DNA of 64,000 bases, taken from positions 1 through 64,000 of the forward strand of contig JBEBGV010000018.1 in the NCBI GenBank assembly GCA_040081265.1. Direction: 5' to 3'. Source of the stretch: JBEBGV01 sp040081265. Lineage in GTDB: Bacteria > Acidobacteriota > Vicinamibacteria > Vicinamibacterales > UBA2999. A model generated the notes under the pieces. The model made no database searches and was not told the DNA's origin. It saw only the letters and a program-made list of their open reading frames with translations. The translations under genes were made by a program, and so were the position numbers. Shown here one piece after another: positions 8,326 through 16,951 of this stretch. The stretch's first letter is position 1; every line of letters begins with the position of its first letter.

Positions 8326-9432
8326 ATGAGTCAGGTACACCTGTTTACGCCGTTCACGGTTGGCGGCCTGGAGCTGCGCAACCGAATCATCATCGCGCCG
8401 ATGTGTCAGTACTCGGCGGTGGACGGCTGCGCCACCGACTGGCACCTCATCCATCTGGGCCATCTCGCCCTCTCGGGCGCGGCGCTGCTGACGATCGAAG
8501 CGACGGCGGTGACCGAGGACGGACGCATCTCGCCGGGCGACCTGGGACTGTATTCGGATGCCAACGAGACGGCGCTGGCACAGACGCTGGAGAGCGTGCG
8601 GCGGCATTCATCCATCCCGATAGCGATTCAGCTGAATCACGCCGGGCGCAAGGCGTCCACGCGGGTGCCCTGGGAAGGCAACGCCCAGATTGCGCCCGAT
8701 GAGGCCACCGGATGGCAGACGCTGGCGCCATCGGCGATTGGATTCGCCCCCACCGACAATCCCCCGGTCGCGCTGGATCGCGCCGGCCTGGCCCGTGTCC
8801 GCGATGGATTCGCGCAGACGGCTTCGCGCGCGGCCCGCATCGGCCTCGACGCGGTGCAACTGCACGGCGCGCACGGCTACCTGCTCCACCAGTTCCTCTC
8901 GCCGCTTTCGAATCAGCGGACCGACGAGTACGGCGGCAGCCTCGACAACCGCATGCGTTTTCCCCTCGAAGTCTTCGACGCGGTTCGCGCGGCGTTCCCG
9001 GCCGGGAAGCCGGTGACCATTCGCGTGTCAGCTACCGATTGGGCGCCAGGAGGATGGGACGTGGACCAGACGATTGCCTTCGCGCAGGCGCTCGAGCGTC
9101 GCGGGTGCAGCGCGGTTCACGTGTCGAGCGGTGGGCTGACGAAAGCGCAGAAGATCACAGTCGGACCGGGCTACCAGGTGCCGTTTGCGAGGGCCGTGAA
9201 GGCTGCCACGAAAATGCCGGTCGTGGCCGTTGGACTCATCACCGAGTTCGACCAGGCGGAGGCGATCATCGCCAACGGCGATGCTGACTTCGTGGCCCTG
9301 GCGCGCGGCATCCTCTACAACCCGCGCTGGCCGTGGCACGCCGCGGCACACCTGGGGGCCAGCGTGCCGGCTCCGAAGCAGTATCTGCGTTCGCAGCCGT
9401 CACGCTACAGGGACTTGTTCACCACAACCTGA
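8326..9432 (+). CDS. NADH:flavin oxidoreductase, Old Yellow Enzyme (YqjM class)
   Basis: FMN-dependent ene-reductase of 368 aa, a TIM barrel reducing activated C=C bonds with NAD(P)H. N-terminal IIIAPMCQYSA contains the Cys characteristic of the thermophilic-like YqjM subgroup. HLGHLALSGAALLTIEATAV, QLNHAGRKAS and the family signature around AVQLHGAHGYLLHQFLSPLSNQRTDEYGG are all intact, with LARGILYNPRWPWHAA near the end. It is 10 nt downstream of the symporter gene. The physiological substrate is unknown. Confidence 0.93.
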   Translation: MSQVHLFTPFTVGGLELRNRIIIAPMCQYSAVDGCATDWHLIHLGHLALSGAALLTIEATAVTEDGRISPGDLGLYSDANETALAQTLESVRRHSSIPIAIQLNHAGRKASTRVPWEGNAQIAPDEATGWQTLAPSAIGFAPTDNPPVALDRAGLARVRDGFAQTASRAARIGLDAVQLHGAHGYLLHQFLSPLSNQRTDEYGGSLDNRMRFPLEVFDAVRAAFPAGKPVTIRVSATDWAPGGWDVDQTIAFAQALERRGCSAVHVSSGGLTKAQKITVGPGYQVPFARAVKAATKMPVVAVGLITEFDQAEAIIANGDADFVALARGILYNPRWPWHAAAHLGASVPAPKQYLRSQPSRYRDLFTTT

Positions 9433-9435
9433 GGG

Positions 9436-10035
9436 TCAGTACATCTTCGCCCAGCCGCCGGTGTGAAACGACACCTGCGGAACACTGGTGACGCCGGCCT
9501 TCTCCATCGCCGCACGAAGTTCCGGCCTGGCCATGAATGCCTTCAGCGTGTCGTGGCTCTCGGCCTGGTGGTAGATGATTGCGGTATTCGGGTCATCAAT
9601 CGATCGATTGACCGCGTGGCCGATGATGCCGCCAGCCTTCTGGATCGCGTCCGCCGCCTTGTAGCCGGCAAGCCACGCATCGAAGTCGGCCACGGCGTGC
9701 GACACGAGCATTGCGGGCAGTTCGCGATCCCAGACAATCTGCTCGAGCATGGGCTTCATCCATACGATGTCCGGAGCACTGATGACGCCCGACGCGGCCA
9801 TCGCCTGCTTCAGGTCGGCTGAGGTCATGAAGGCCTTGGCCTTGGCGACATCGCTGACCGCCAGGTAGAGGCTGATCATGTTGGGGTTGTCGAGCCCGCG
9901 GTTGATGTGATGACCGACGATGCCGCCGGCCTTGCGCGCTCCTTCGTGGGCGTCGAACGCGGCCTTCCACTTCTGCCAGTCGGCAACTTCGGTCGTGATC
10001 ACGAGGGCGGTTTCGGGAAGAGTTGGTGAGCTCAT
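9436..10035 (-). CDS. Tandem-duplicated small-domain protein
   Basis: A 199-aa soluble protein built from two homologous halves of about 95 residues. Half one has VADWQKWKAAFDAH...KAGGIVGHHINRGLDNPN; half two has VADFDAWLAGYKAA...KAGGIIGHAVNRSIDDPN. Both end in an AFM...L..AM...GV block. The pattern resembles monooxygenase-like or DUF-type ferredoxin folds, but I cannot name a family or reaction. A TAGAGT element ends 10 nt upstream of the ATG at 10035, back to back with the promoter of the divergent gene at 10054. The gene ends 3 nt from the convergent OYE stop. Confidence 0.82.
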   Translation of the reverse strand: MSSPTLPETALVITTEVADWQKWKAAFDAHEGARKAGGIVGHHINRGLDNPNMISLYLAVSDVAKAKAFMTSADLKQAMAASGVISAPDIVWMKPMLEQIVWDRELPAMLVSHAVADFDAWLAGYKAADAIQKAGGIIGHAVNRSIDDPNTAIIYHQAESHDTLKAFMARPELRAAMEKAGVTSVPQVSFHTGGWAKMY

Positions 10036-10038
10036 AGG

Positions 10039-10051
10039 TACAATCACTCTA
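10039..10051. promoter_or_regulatory. Back-to-back -10 elements for divergent genes
   Basis: TACAAT at 10039-10044 faces the GTG at 10054 (9-nt gap), and TAGAGT on the minus strand (10046-10051) faces the ATG at 10035 (10-nt gap). Only 18 nt separate the two starts, so both transcripts are likely leaderless or nearly so. No convincing -35 boxes were seen. Confidence 0.45.
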
Positions 10052-10053
10052 TC

Positions 10054-10851
10054 GTGCCCAGCCAGTTCTCCTCCATCGGATTCCATGTCTCCACCGGCGA
10101 AGACCTTGCCGCCCTCGCCAGCAGCGTGGCCGATCGCGCAGAGACGATCGACGCGGCCGAAGGCCAGTACCTGAAATGGGCGCCACCCTCTGGAGAGCAA
10201 CTGTGGCTGCAGTTGAAGAAATCCGGCGACGCGATGGGCATGAACCCGCACTTCGAGGGACAGTCGGCCGTGCGGGCGACGCTCGAGGCACGCGTCACGC
10301 GCAAGGCCCACACGCCGCTCGACGGCACCTTCCTCGCCTGGGCCAACCCGCCTGACAACGGCGCGCCCGGTGGCGACTATCCGTTTGCATTCGACTGCCC
10401 AGACGCCGCCAGCATGGACGCGCTGGAATTGCCCGCAACGGTGACGCTGCAGGTCGCCGCGTTCGCGCAGCAGATCACGGTGCACGCATCCGAAGCCGCG
10501 TATCGCGTTCACCAGGCGGCACAGGGCACCTCGTTCGACTCGCGCTCGTTCATCCCGTCGGGACTGATCTCCCCGTCTGGCGAGCCGATCACCCCGCCTG
10601 AATCCCACGCCCTCGTCGCCGGCCACGTGATTGACGCCGACCTCCGCGCCAACACCGTCAGCGGCAATCCCTTCCTCTGGGCGCTGGTGGACACGGTTGG
10701 TGGCACCTTCGACGTGGTCATCGATCCCTCGCTCGTCTCCGCACCACTGCGCGCGGGGAACATCGTCTCGGGGTGGTTCTGGCTGTCTGGGCGTGTCCGT
10801 CGGGACGCGCCGCGGAAGACGAGTTGGCTGCAGAAATTGACGGGAAGGTGA
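10054..10851 (+). CDS. Conserved hypothetical protein, 265 aa
   Basis: Unrecognised soluble protein. It opens with GTG (PSQFSSIGFHVSTGEDLAAL) and lacks a signal peptide or membrane helix. It is rich in beta-prone segments and Trp-containing turns (QYLKWAPPSGEQLWLQL, GTFLAWANPPDNG). The stop overlaps the GTG start of the RNA methyltransferase gene (GTGA), so the two are coupled. Whether it works with the methyltransferase is unknown. Confidence 0.8.
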   Translation: MPSQFSSIGFHVSTGEDLAALASSVADRAETIDAAEGQYLKWAPPSGEQLWLQLKKSGDAMGMNPHFEGQSAVRATLEARVTRKAHTPLDGTFLAWANPPDNGAPGGDYPFAFDCPDAASMDALELPATVTLQVAAFAQQITVHASEAAYRVHQAAQGTSFDSRSFIPSGLISPSGEPITPPESHALVAGHVIDADLRANTVSGNPFLWALVDTVGGTFDVVIDPSLVSAPLRAGNIVSGWFWLSGRVRRDAPRKTSWLQKLTGR

Positions 10852-11339
10852 CACGGCTGCCGGTGATCGTCGTGCTGGACAACGTGAGGAGCCTTTACAA
10901 CACGGGGGCGTTCTTCCGGACGGCAGACGCGTGCGCGATCGAGCGGCTGATCCTGTGCGGCATCACGCCACGGCCGGATCAAGGACCGCGTCAACGTCAC
11001 GCGATCGAGAAGACGGCGCTTGGCGCCGAGCTCACGGTGCCATGGGAGTTCGAGCCGGACACGGCGACGGCCGTCGGGAAATCCGCGGCCGCCGGCTATC
11101 AGATCGCGGTCGTCGAAACCTCACCCACAGCGGTGGACTTGTTCGACTGGACGCCGGAGTGGCCGGTGTGTCTGGTGTTCGGCCACGAGGCAACCGGCGT
11201 CGCCGCGTCCGTAATGGACACTGTGACGACGCACGTGCGCATTCCGATGTACGGCGCGAAGGAGTCGTTGAACGTCGCCACCGCTGGCGGCGTCGTCTTG
11301 TATGAGCTGCTGCGCAAGCGTCGTTATGGAGTGCTCTGA
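10848..11339 (+). CDS. SpoU/TrmH-family RNA 2'-O-methyltransferase
   Basis: A 163-aa SPOUT-class methyltransferase that would transfer a methyl group from SAM to a ribose 2'-OH in tRNA or rRNA. The trefoil-knot motifs are present: LDNVRSLYNTGAFFRTADAC (motif 1), CLVFGHEATGV (motif 2) and IPMYGAKESLNVATAGGVVLYELLR (motif 3). There is no N-terminal RNA-binding extension, so it is a minimal form. I chose the GTG at 10848, which overlaps the previous stop; the frame is open further upstream but inside the preceding gene. The target nucleotide cannot be assigned. Confidence 0.9.
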   Translation: MTRLPVIVVLDNVRSLYNTGAFFRTADACAIERLILCGITPRPDQGPRQRHAIEKTALGAELTVPWEFEPDTATAVGKSAAAGYQIAVVETSPTAVDLFDWTPEWPVCLVFGHEATGVAASVMDTVTTHVRIPMYGAKESLNVATAGGVVLYELLRKRRYGVL

Positions 11340-11390
11340 GGAGACTTCGCACCCACGTTCTTCCTGCGACCGCTGTTCGTCGACACGCCG

Positions 11391-11693
11391 TTGTCAGCTC
11401 TTCTCATCGCCCACGGGATCCACAAGCGCGCCCTGATCATCGCCAGCCTGAGCAATCTCACGCCAGCCACGGCGCGATGGGCGACGATGTTCGACGTCAA
11501 CGTGCTGCTGGTGGCATTCCTCTATCTCCTGCCGTTCGGCATCGCTCTCGTGATGCATGACCGCCAGACGCGTCGCGCCGTGCATCCGATGACCCTGTGG
11601 GGATTGGTTGCGCTGCCGATGCTGATGCTTGTGCCGATCGCACTGCTCTTTGCAGGTGCACGGGAGCCGATCATCCGCGCGCTCACGCCGTAG
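11391..11693 (+). CDS. Possible small membrane protein
   Basis: Up to 100 aa with two hydrophobic stretches (about residues 38-56 and 70-90) and a basic connecting loop (MHDRQTRRAVHP). It lies in the same frame as the methyltransferase gene, directly after its stop. The only start codon is TTG at 11391 and there is no clear ribosome-binding site; coding-like sequence continues upstream to the stop at 11339. It may be a real small gene with an unusual start or the decayed tail of a longer membrane protein. No family recognised. Confidence 0.4.
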   Translation: MSALLIAHGIHKRALIIASLSNLTPATARWATMFDVNVLLVAFLYLLPFGIALVMHDRQTRRAVHPMTLWGLVALPMLMLVPIALLFAGAREPIIRALTP

Positions 11694-11703
11694 CGATGGC
11701 TGT

Positions 11704-11862
11704 CTACAGCACCGAACGGCCCGGCGCGATGCGTTTGCGCAGGAAGTTGGTCCGGCGCGACGGCGGACGTGCCTGCCATCGACGGATCATCTCGTCGATC
11801 GCTCGGTCGCTCTCCTTTGCCAGCGCGGCCAGCTTAGCGCTTCGGCTTGGTGGCTTTCGCAA
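11704..11862 (-). CDS. Small basic protein overlapping nucleotidyltransferase
   Basis: A 52-aa highly basic helical protein (10 or more Arg; core AKESDRAIDEMIRRWQARPP, end FLRKRIAPGRSVL). It starts with TTG at 11862 inside the last codons of the nucleotidyltransferase gene, overlapping it by 29 nt in another frame. This suggests coupled translation. The two-gene layout resembles compact toxin-antitoxin or minimal-nucleotidyltransferase modules, but neither role is proven and I do not recognise a named family. A start further upstream inside the partner gene is possible. Confidence 0.55.
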   Translation of the reverse strand: MRKPPSRSAKLAALAKESDRAIDEMIRRWQARPPSRRTNFLRKRIAPGRSVL

Positions 11863-12304
11863 GGCTCTTCTCCAGCACGTCGAGGACCGCCAGATCGCGG
11901 GGGCGGCGCGCGGCGCGCTTACTCTTCACAACATCAGCCAGCGACGCCACCCGAATCGCAGATCCACCAATGTCCATGGCCGTCGATCGATCGCGCAACC
12001 CCGCAAAGGAGCGCACGCCGTGAATGGTGCCCCTGAAGTCCACCTGCAGCCCATCATCCTCACGCACAAGGCGGTACAGATCCGAGACCGGGTAGTACGG
12101 CCTGAGCAGCATCGCCCCCAGAGTCTTGGCCAGTGCCTTCAGCTTGACCAGATTGCGCGGCGTCCTGCGAAACAGAAAGTCAAAATCGACCGTGGTGACA
12201 GGGGCGCCCTGAAGGGCTGCTGCAGCATTGCCAATCAGCACTGCCTCGAGATTGAGCCGCGCCATCGCGGCTGCAACCTCTGCGAGTAGCGGCGTGGCGT
12301 CCAC
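11834..12304 (-). CDS. Nucleotidyltransferase-like protein (DUF6036/AbiEii type)
   Basis: A 156-aa protein with the nucleotidyltransferase-fold pattern: VLIGNAAAALQGAPVTTVDFDFLFRRTPRNL supplies the glycine-rich turn and the D-x-D metal pair, and LQVDFRGTIHGV gives the third acidic strand. This matches stand-alone nucleotidyltransferases related to AbiEii/minimal-NTase antitoxin or toxin components. The GTG start at 12304 is preceded by TATACT with a 6-nt gap, implying a leaderless transcript. The overlapping 52-aa basic protein downstream is the likely partner. The substrate is unknown. Confidence 0.75.
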   Translation of the reverse strand: MDATPLLAEVAAAMARLNLEAVLIGNAAAALQGAPVTTVDFDFLFRRTPRNLVKLKALAKTLGAMLLRPYYPVSDLYRLVREDDGLQVDFRGTIHGVRSFAGLRDRSTAMDIGGSAIRVASLADVVKSKRAARRPRDLAVLDVLEKSLAKATKPKR

Positions 12305-12327
12305 GATGCCAGTATAGCCGCAGGCTC

Positions 12328-12353
12328 GGCGGGTCCTGGCGGACCCGCCCTAC
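12328..12353. repeat. REP-like palindrome
   Basis: 9-bp arms GGCGGGTCC and GGACCCGCC around TGGC, then CTAC. It sits between the 3' end of the metallopeptidase gene (12379, minus) and the nucleotidyltransferase promoter. Confidence 0.7.
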
Positions 12354-12378
12354 GGACGAATGGCGTGCAAGGGAACGG

Positions 12379-15198
12379 TTAGAAGGCGGGGCGGAAGTTG
12401 ATGACCAGGCGCCAGTCGCGGTGCAATTCGGTCTGGGGACGGGCGAGGTTGGCTTCGAGGACGAAACCAGCGGCGTTCACACGCATGCCGCCGCCGGAAC
12501 TCCAGAGTCCGCGGATATCCGAGGCTTGAGCTGCAGCCTGCGGTGCGGTGAACCGCGCCAGATCGGTGAACGCGAACAACTCAAAGGGGCGCGCCACCGT
12601 GCGGAGACGCTTGTGCACGAGTCGTGCGAGCGGTGTGCGTACCTCCACGCTGAGCGACGTCATCGTCGAGGCTCGTTCAGTGGTGAGGTCGTGATAGAAC
12701 CCGCGGGCCACCTCACGCACGGCCGAGACAATCGGCAGGAGACGCGTGTCTGACGCCGCCGGGCCGAATCGCACCACCTGCTGCGCCTGTGCGGCCACGG
12801 TGAGGCCGCGCACAGGCGTGAAGTAGCGACGGTAATCGCCGGCCACGGTCACCAGGTTCAGGTCACCCACTGACGAGAGCGCACGAATCCGGTAGCGCTC
12901 GCCGAGCAAGGGACTGTCGTTGCCAGACACCGCGGTGTCGTGCACAAACGCGGTGCTGCTCACAAACGATGTCGCCCGCGGACCCGTGACGAAGGCTTCA
13001 GCCCGGTCAAAGGTCACATCGTCCATACCAGCGCTGGTCTCGATGCGACGCGCGCGATTGAACGGATAGACCATCAGCCCTGAGACCTGCCGGTGCACCT
13101 GACGCTCCACAACCTCGCGAGAGCCCACGGCAACCCACGGGGCCTGGCTGGCAACCACACCCCAGTTCCAGCGCCGGCTGCGGTTCAGGTAGGAGGTCTC
13201 GTACGCCAGGTCCCTGGCGCGCCGCGTTCCCTGCACCGCGAACGACACGTCGTGCTGACCGAGCAGATCGCTCGCCGACACCGAGATACCGGCACGTGCG
13301 GAACTGCCGAGCGCGCCGCCGGCCGCGATCATATAGGGGTGGCCCACGCTGAACACCGACAGCCGAGGTGCGTAGGGACGAGCTGGTAGCGTAGACGCTC
13401 CGGCTTCAGCCGCCTCCTCGTCGCTGACGATGCTCGTCGAGGCGGCGATGTCGGCAACCGGCGCCGCTGCGCCGTCGCGGAAGGTGGCGGTGCCGACAGC
13501 GGGGGGAAGATACGTCACGCGGATGTCGTAGCGACCACCCGCATACACCGCATAGGCCATACGGTTGCCATCAGCGCCGAGCGAAATCGCGGGGCTCAAG
13601 GCCGTGACGCCGCTGACGCCAGTCACCACGGAGGTGAGACGCGCGGCCTGACCTGTGGCCAGCTCGAGGCGATACACGTTGTTCACGCCGTCGGCATCGG
13701 ACACGAAGTAGAGGCAGGAGCCGTCGGGACACCACTGCGGATCGATGCTCTTCCCCTTGCTCGTGCCACCCAGAAACTGCACGGCACCACTGTCCACGTC
13801 CACCGCGCCAAGCAGGTAGCGTCCAAACGTCAGGTCGGTCAGCGACGAGGTGAAGCGGTCTGAGGTGAACGCGAGCTGGCGGCCGTCGGGCGACCACCGC
13901 GGCTGCAGGTCGGAATACGGATCGCTGGTCAACGGCTTGGTGGTGCCGTCGGGCAGCGACATCACGTAGATGTCGGCGAAGCCGCCGCGCAGGCCGGTAA
14001 ACGCCAGCTGATCGCCGTCTGGCGACCAGGTCGGCGTATAAATCTGATCGAGGCTGGCGACGTCGTAGACGGACACAATCTCGCCTTCAGGCATCGAGAA
14101 GATCGTGATCGACGGGCTTCCCTGCCGGACCATCGCCAGCGCGAACCGATCGCCAGTCGGACTCCAGGCGCCGGCTGAGTCGATGAACTGCAGGCTGTCG
14201 AAGTGCGGGTTGGTGGCCGTGCTGAGCAGCTTGCGCTCCACGCGTCCGCTGCGCGAGTTGGCCAGAAACACGTCGAGGCTGTAGCCGTCGGCGTCGGACA
14301 GGAAGACCAGATGCCGGCCGTCCGGACTGAGCGCGGGGGCCAGGTTGACGCCGCCCGACCGCACCGATTCCCCGGGCGCGGGAGCCGGGACATTTCCCAC
14401 TCGGCCAGCGATGCGCCGAATGTAATCGCGCCAGCCTCTGGCCAGCGCAGTCGTCGGACGTCCGGTCACGGCTTCGAGGCGCGCCAGCGCGCCGCCACTG
14501 TCGGGCCTGGTGGTCAGCGCTTTTCGAATCACCCCTTCCCCATACGCATCCTCCAGGTACATCCACAGCACCTGACCGTAGCGATAGGGAAACCAGCGTG
14601 GGTTGTCGAGCTCAACGAGTGTGGGCAGCGCGTCGCGGCTGACCGCATCGCGCAGCCACATGCGGGTGTCTGAACCCAGTTCGTTGAGCGACAGATACTC
14701 GGCCATCCCTTCGGTGAACCACAGCGGGAGCCTGGCAAAGGTCTGGCCGTCAGTCTTCAGGATGTCGCGCTGGAAGGCGTGAACGATCTCGTGGCCGAGC
14801 ACGTGATCGGTCTCGCCCAGGCCCGCCGCAAACGGGATGACAATGCGACCGGCCAGGTGATCAGTAAAGCCACCGACGCCCTCCGGCAGCGAGCCCGGCA
14901 GGATGGATGTCTGGGTGAAGTGTGACTGGCTGGCGTAGAGCACGATCGGCTGCCGACCAGCGAAGCGGTGATCGAAGACTCTGGAGAGCCTGTCGTACCA
15001 GCGCTCGGCGAGGCGCGCGGCCATGAATGCCGCCTCGCGTTCCTCAGCGTAGTAGTGGACGCTGAAGTGTGCGGTGTCGAGCACTTCGAACTTCAGCCGG
15101 TCGTACTGCACCTTGTTCTGGCCGAACGACTGCGCGCTGGCAGAGGTAGCCAGATACAACAGTAGTACGAGGGCTGCCGCAGAGGTTCGCTTCAGCAC
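12379..15198 (-). CDS. Secreted gluzincin-type metallopeptidase with PD40 propeller and C-terminal barrel
   Basis: Exported protein of 939 aa. A signal peptide (residues 1-22, ending SASAQ) is followed by a zinc peptidase domain with HEIVH at 136-140 and a third-ligand segment LWFTEGMAEY (Glu163), typical of the MA-like gluzincins. Residues about 280-560 carry repeated SPDG/SPTG motifs of PD40/TolB-type beta-propeller blades (LAPALSPDGRHLVFLSD, YTPTWSPDGDQLAFT, LQPRWSPDGRQLAFT). The C-terminal third has alternating amphipathic strands and ends LVINFRPAF, suggesting an outer-membrane barrel. The GTG start follows GGGGAG. This architecture recurs in acidobacterial genomes; the substrate is unknown. 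Confidence 0.85.
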   Translation of the reverse strand: MLKRTSAAALVLLLYLATSASAQSFGQNKVQYDRLKFEVLDTAHFSVHYYAEEREAAFMAARLAERWYDRLSRVFDHRFAGRQPIVLYASQSHFTQTSILPGSLPEGVGGFTDHLAGRIVIPFAAGLGETDHVLGHEIVHAFQRDILKTDGQTFARLPLWFTEGMAEYLSLNELGSDTRMWLRDAVSRDALPTLVELDNPRWFPYRYGQVLWMYLEDAYGEGVIRKALTTRPDSGGALARLEAVTGRPTTALARGWRDYIRRIAGRVGNVPAPAPGESVRSGGVNLAPALSPDGRHLVFLSDADGYSLDVFLANSRSGRVERKLLSTATNPHFDSLQFIDSAGAWSPTGDRFALAMVRQGSPSITIFSMPEGEIVSVYDVASLDQIYTPTWSPDGDQLAFTGLRGGFADIYVMSLPDGTTKPLTSDPYSDLQPRWSPDGRQLAFTSDRFTSSLTDLTFGRYLLGAVDVDSGAVQFLGGTSKGKSIDPQWCPDGSCLYFVSDADGVNNVYRLELATGQAARLTSVVTGVSGVTALSPAISLGADGNRMAYAVYAGGRYDIRVTYLPPAVGTATFRDGAAAPVADIAASTSIVSDEEAAEAGASTLPARPYAPRLSVFSVGHPYMIAAGGALGSSARAGISVSASDLLGQHDVSFAVQGTRRARDLAYETSYLNRSRRWNWGVVASQAPWVAVGSREVVERQVHRQVSGLMVYPFNRARRIETSAGMDDVTFDRAEAFVTGPRATSFVSSTAFVHDTAVSGNDSPLLGERYRIRALSSVGDLNLVTVAGDYRRYFTPVRGLTVAAQAQQVVRFGPAASDTRLLPIVSAVREVARGFYHDLTTERASTMTSLSVEVRTPLARLVHKRLRTVARPFELFAFTDLARFTAPQAAAQASDIRGLWSSGGGMRVNAAGFVLEANLARPQTELHRDWRLVINFRPAF

Positions 15199-15244
15199 AC
15201 TTGCTCCCCAGAAAGTTCAGTTGTCTACGGTTTGGCGCGGCCGG

Positions 15245-15267
15245 CAGACTGCTTATCGGGCAGTCTG
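15245..15267. terminator. Hairpin upstream of metallopeptidase gene
   Basis: Perfect 8-bp stem CAGACTGC/GCAGTCTG with a 7-nt loop, in the 135-nt gap between the radical SAM gene (ends 15334) and the metallopeptidase start (15198), both minus strand. It lacks a U-tract; it could end the upstream transcript or be an operator. Confidence 0.35.
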
Positions 15268-15333
15268 TGATCTGGGAGCAGGATAGCGCCCACAGATGAG
15301 CGATTCAACCGCAAAAGCGCCGTGAATCGAAGA

Positions 15334-16893
15334 TCAGATGCGAGAAGAAGCAGTGACGCGCAGTGTGGATGAGTCGCCTGAAACGGACGCGGGTACCTGC
15401 AGCTCAGGCATGAGCCGGCCGGCGAAGAGCCGGCGACACGGAATGGCCATCAGCCGCGTCCACTGCACGGAGCGGTCGAGTCGCGCGCTGTCGGTCGCCA
15501 TCCCGGTGTTCGCGTACATCTGACGGTAGATCTTCGAGATGAGCATGAACGCCAGTCGCGCCTTGAGCGACACGGCGGCACCTCTGGAGCGCTTCCAGGT
15601 GGTGGGCAACGCATAGAAGCGATCCCAGACGACTTGCGTCCGCCTGCGGATTTCCTCGCCGTTCATCAGCGGATGCTCGACGTAGACCTTTGGTCGGCTG
15701 ATCGGCGGGATCAGCCAGAAGCGCGTCAGCGGCACGCCGTTCACCTGAGGCGCGCTGTCGCCAAGCGACTTCTCCCAGGCGGCGAAGTCGAGGGTGCCCG
15801 GCAGGGGCTGCAGCATGACGAACTGGGCGAAGGTCAGGTCGGATCGCTCGGCCACCGCCACGCACGCGTCGAAGGTCTCTGGCCGATCGCTCGGCAGGCC
15901 GAAGATGAACGACCCGAGGATGTGCACGCCGTGGCGGCGGAAGGTCCGCAGGCGTTCGACGAGGGCTTCCCCGCTCTGGTTGAAGTCCTTGTAGACGTCC
16001 TTCAGCCCCTCCGGCGTCACCGACTCGACGCCGACGAGCGCGCCCTTGATGTGCGCCCGCTTCATCGCGTCGAGGAACTCGGGGTCCTCGGCGGCCTCCA
16101 TGGTGATCTGCGTCAGGAATACGGTGTCTTCGGGCAGCCGCTCGAGCGCCGCCATCAGCGCGAAGCGGTCCGCACGCATCTCCTGTAACTCCGCGAGGTG
16201 GCTGGGGTCCTGTCGTCTCGCCGCCATCTTCAGGTCCGAGAGTGCGACGGGATAGAAGTTGTCATCGGCAAGCACGATGAAGCGGAACCCGCGACGCCGC
16301 AGGTCCACGATCTCCTCGACGACACGATCAATATGCCTGAGTCGAGGCTGCTGGCCGTCGGTGCGCCAGACCGAACAGAAGGAGCAGTGCTTGGGACAGC
16401 CGCGGACCGTCTGGACCGACGCCCACATGTAGCGACCCCTGGGCACGAGATCCCAGCGGCCGGGCAGGAAGGTGTCGCCGCCGATGCGTCCGCCGTCGTA
16501 CTGTGGCTTCGGTGCACCGAGCGCGCAGTCGCGAAGGGCCATCGGCCAGGCACGCTCGCCGTCGCCGGTCACCACGGCATGGGCGCCACCCTGCGCATGC
16601 GCCTCGGCCGGGTAGAGCGTGGCGTGGATGCCGCCAAACACCACGTAGGCGCCCCGGGCGCGCGCAGCCACCCCGAGTTGGTACCCGCGCAACGCATTGA
16701 AGGTGTGGATGCCGATGCCGACAATGTCGCCGGACTTCACCGTGCTGACGTCGAACGACTCGAGCGTCTCGTCAACCAGATAAGGGTCACCGAACTCGGC
16801 CGGGGTGGCCGAGGCCAGCACGTACAGCCAGCGGGGGGTGATGACGCCGATACCGAATGAGACAGTGCTCGGGTTGATCAGGTAGACGGACAT
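15334..16893 (-). CDS. B12-binding radical SAM protein
   Basis: A 519-aa enzyme with an N-terminal cobalamin-binding-like domain (about 1-140; INPSTVSFGIGVITPRWLYVLA, VGIGIHTFN, VVFGGIHATLYP) and a radical SAM domain with CPKHCSFC binding the [4Fe-4S] cluster. Later GSFIFGLPSDRPETF fits the same class. Members methylate unactivated carbons or rearrange rings (hopanoid methylases, BchE-like enzymes). The substrate here is unknown. The ATG at 16893 is preceded by TACGCT with a 7-nt gap, suggesting its own leaderless promoter. It lies 47 nt beyond the peptide-export operon and after a hairpin, so membership in that operon is possible but not shown. Confidence 0.88.
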   Translation of the reverse strand: MSVYLINPSTVSFGIGVITPRWLYVLASATPAEFGDPYLVDETLESFDVSTVKSGDIVGIGIHTFNALRGYQLGVAARARGAYVVFGGIHATLYPAEAHAQGGAHAVVTGDGERAWPMALRDCALGAPKPQYDGGRIGGDTFLPGRWDLVPRGRYMWASVQTVRGCPKHCSFCSVWRTDGQQPRLRHIDRVVEEIVDLRRRGFRFIVLADDNFYPVALSDLKMAARRQDPSHLAELQEMRADRFALMAALERLPEDTVFLTQITMEAAEDPEFLDAMKRAHIKGALVGVESVTPEGLKDVYKDFNQSGEALVERLRTFRRHGVHILGSFIFGLPSDRPETFDACVAVAERSDLTFAQFVMLQPLPGTLDFAAWEKSLGDSAPQVNGVPLTRFWLIPPISRPKVYVEHPLMNGEEIRRRTQVVWDRFYALPTTWKRSRGAAVSLKARLAFMLISKIYRQMYANTGMATDSARLDRSVQWTRLMAIPCRRLFAGRLMPELQVPASVSGDSSTLRVTASSRI

Positions 16894-16925
16894 CCCCCCT
16901 AGCGTATTCGTTGTTACCGCTCCAA

Positions 16926-16951
16926 CCCACCCGAATCGACTTACGGGTGGG
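16926..16951 (-). terminator. Hairpin spanning the stop codon of the second ABC gene
   Basis: Perfect 8-bp inverted repeat CCCACCCG/CGGGTGGG with a 10-nt loop containing the TAA stop of the ABC gene. It probably ends or attenuates the peptide operon before the radical SAM gene. Only a short T stretch follows. Confidence 0.5.
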
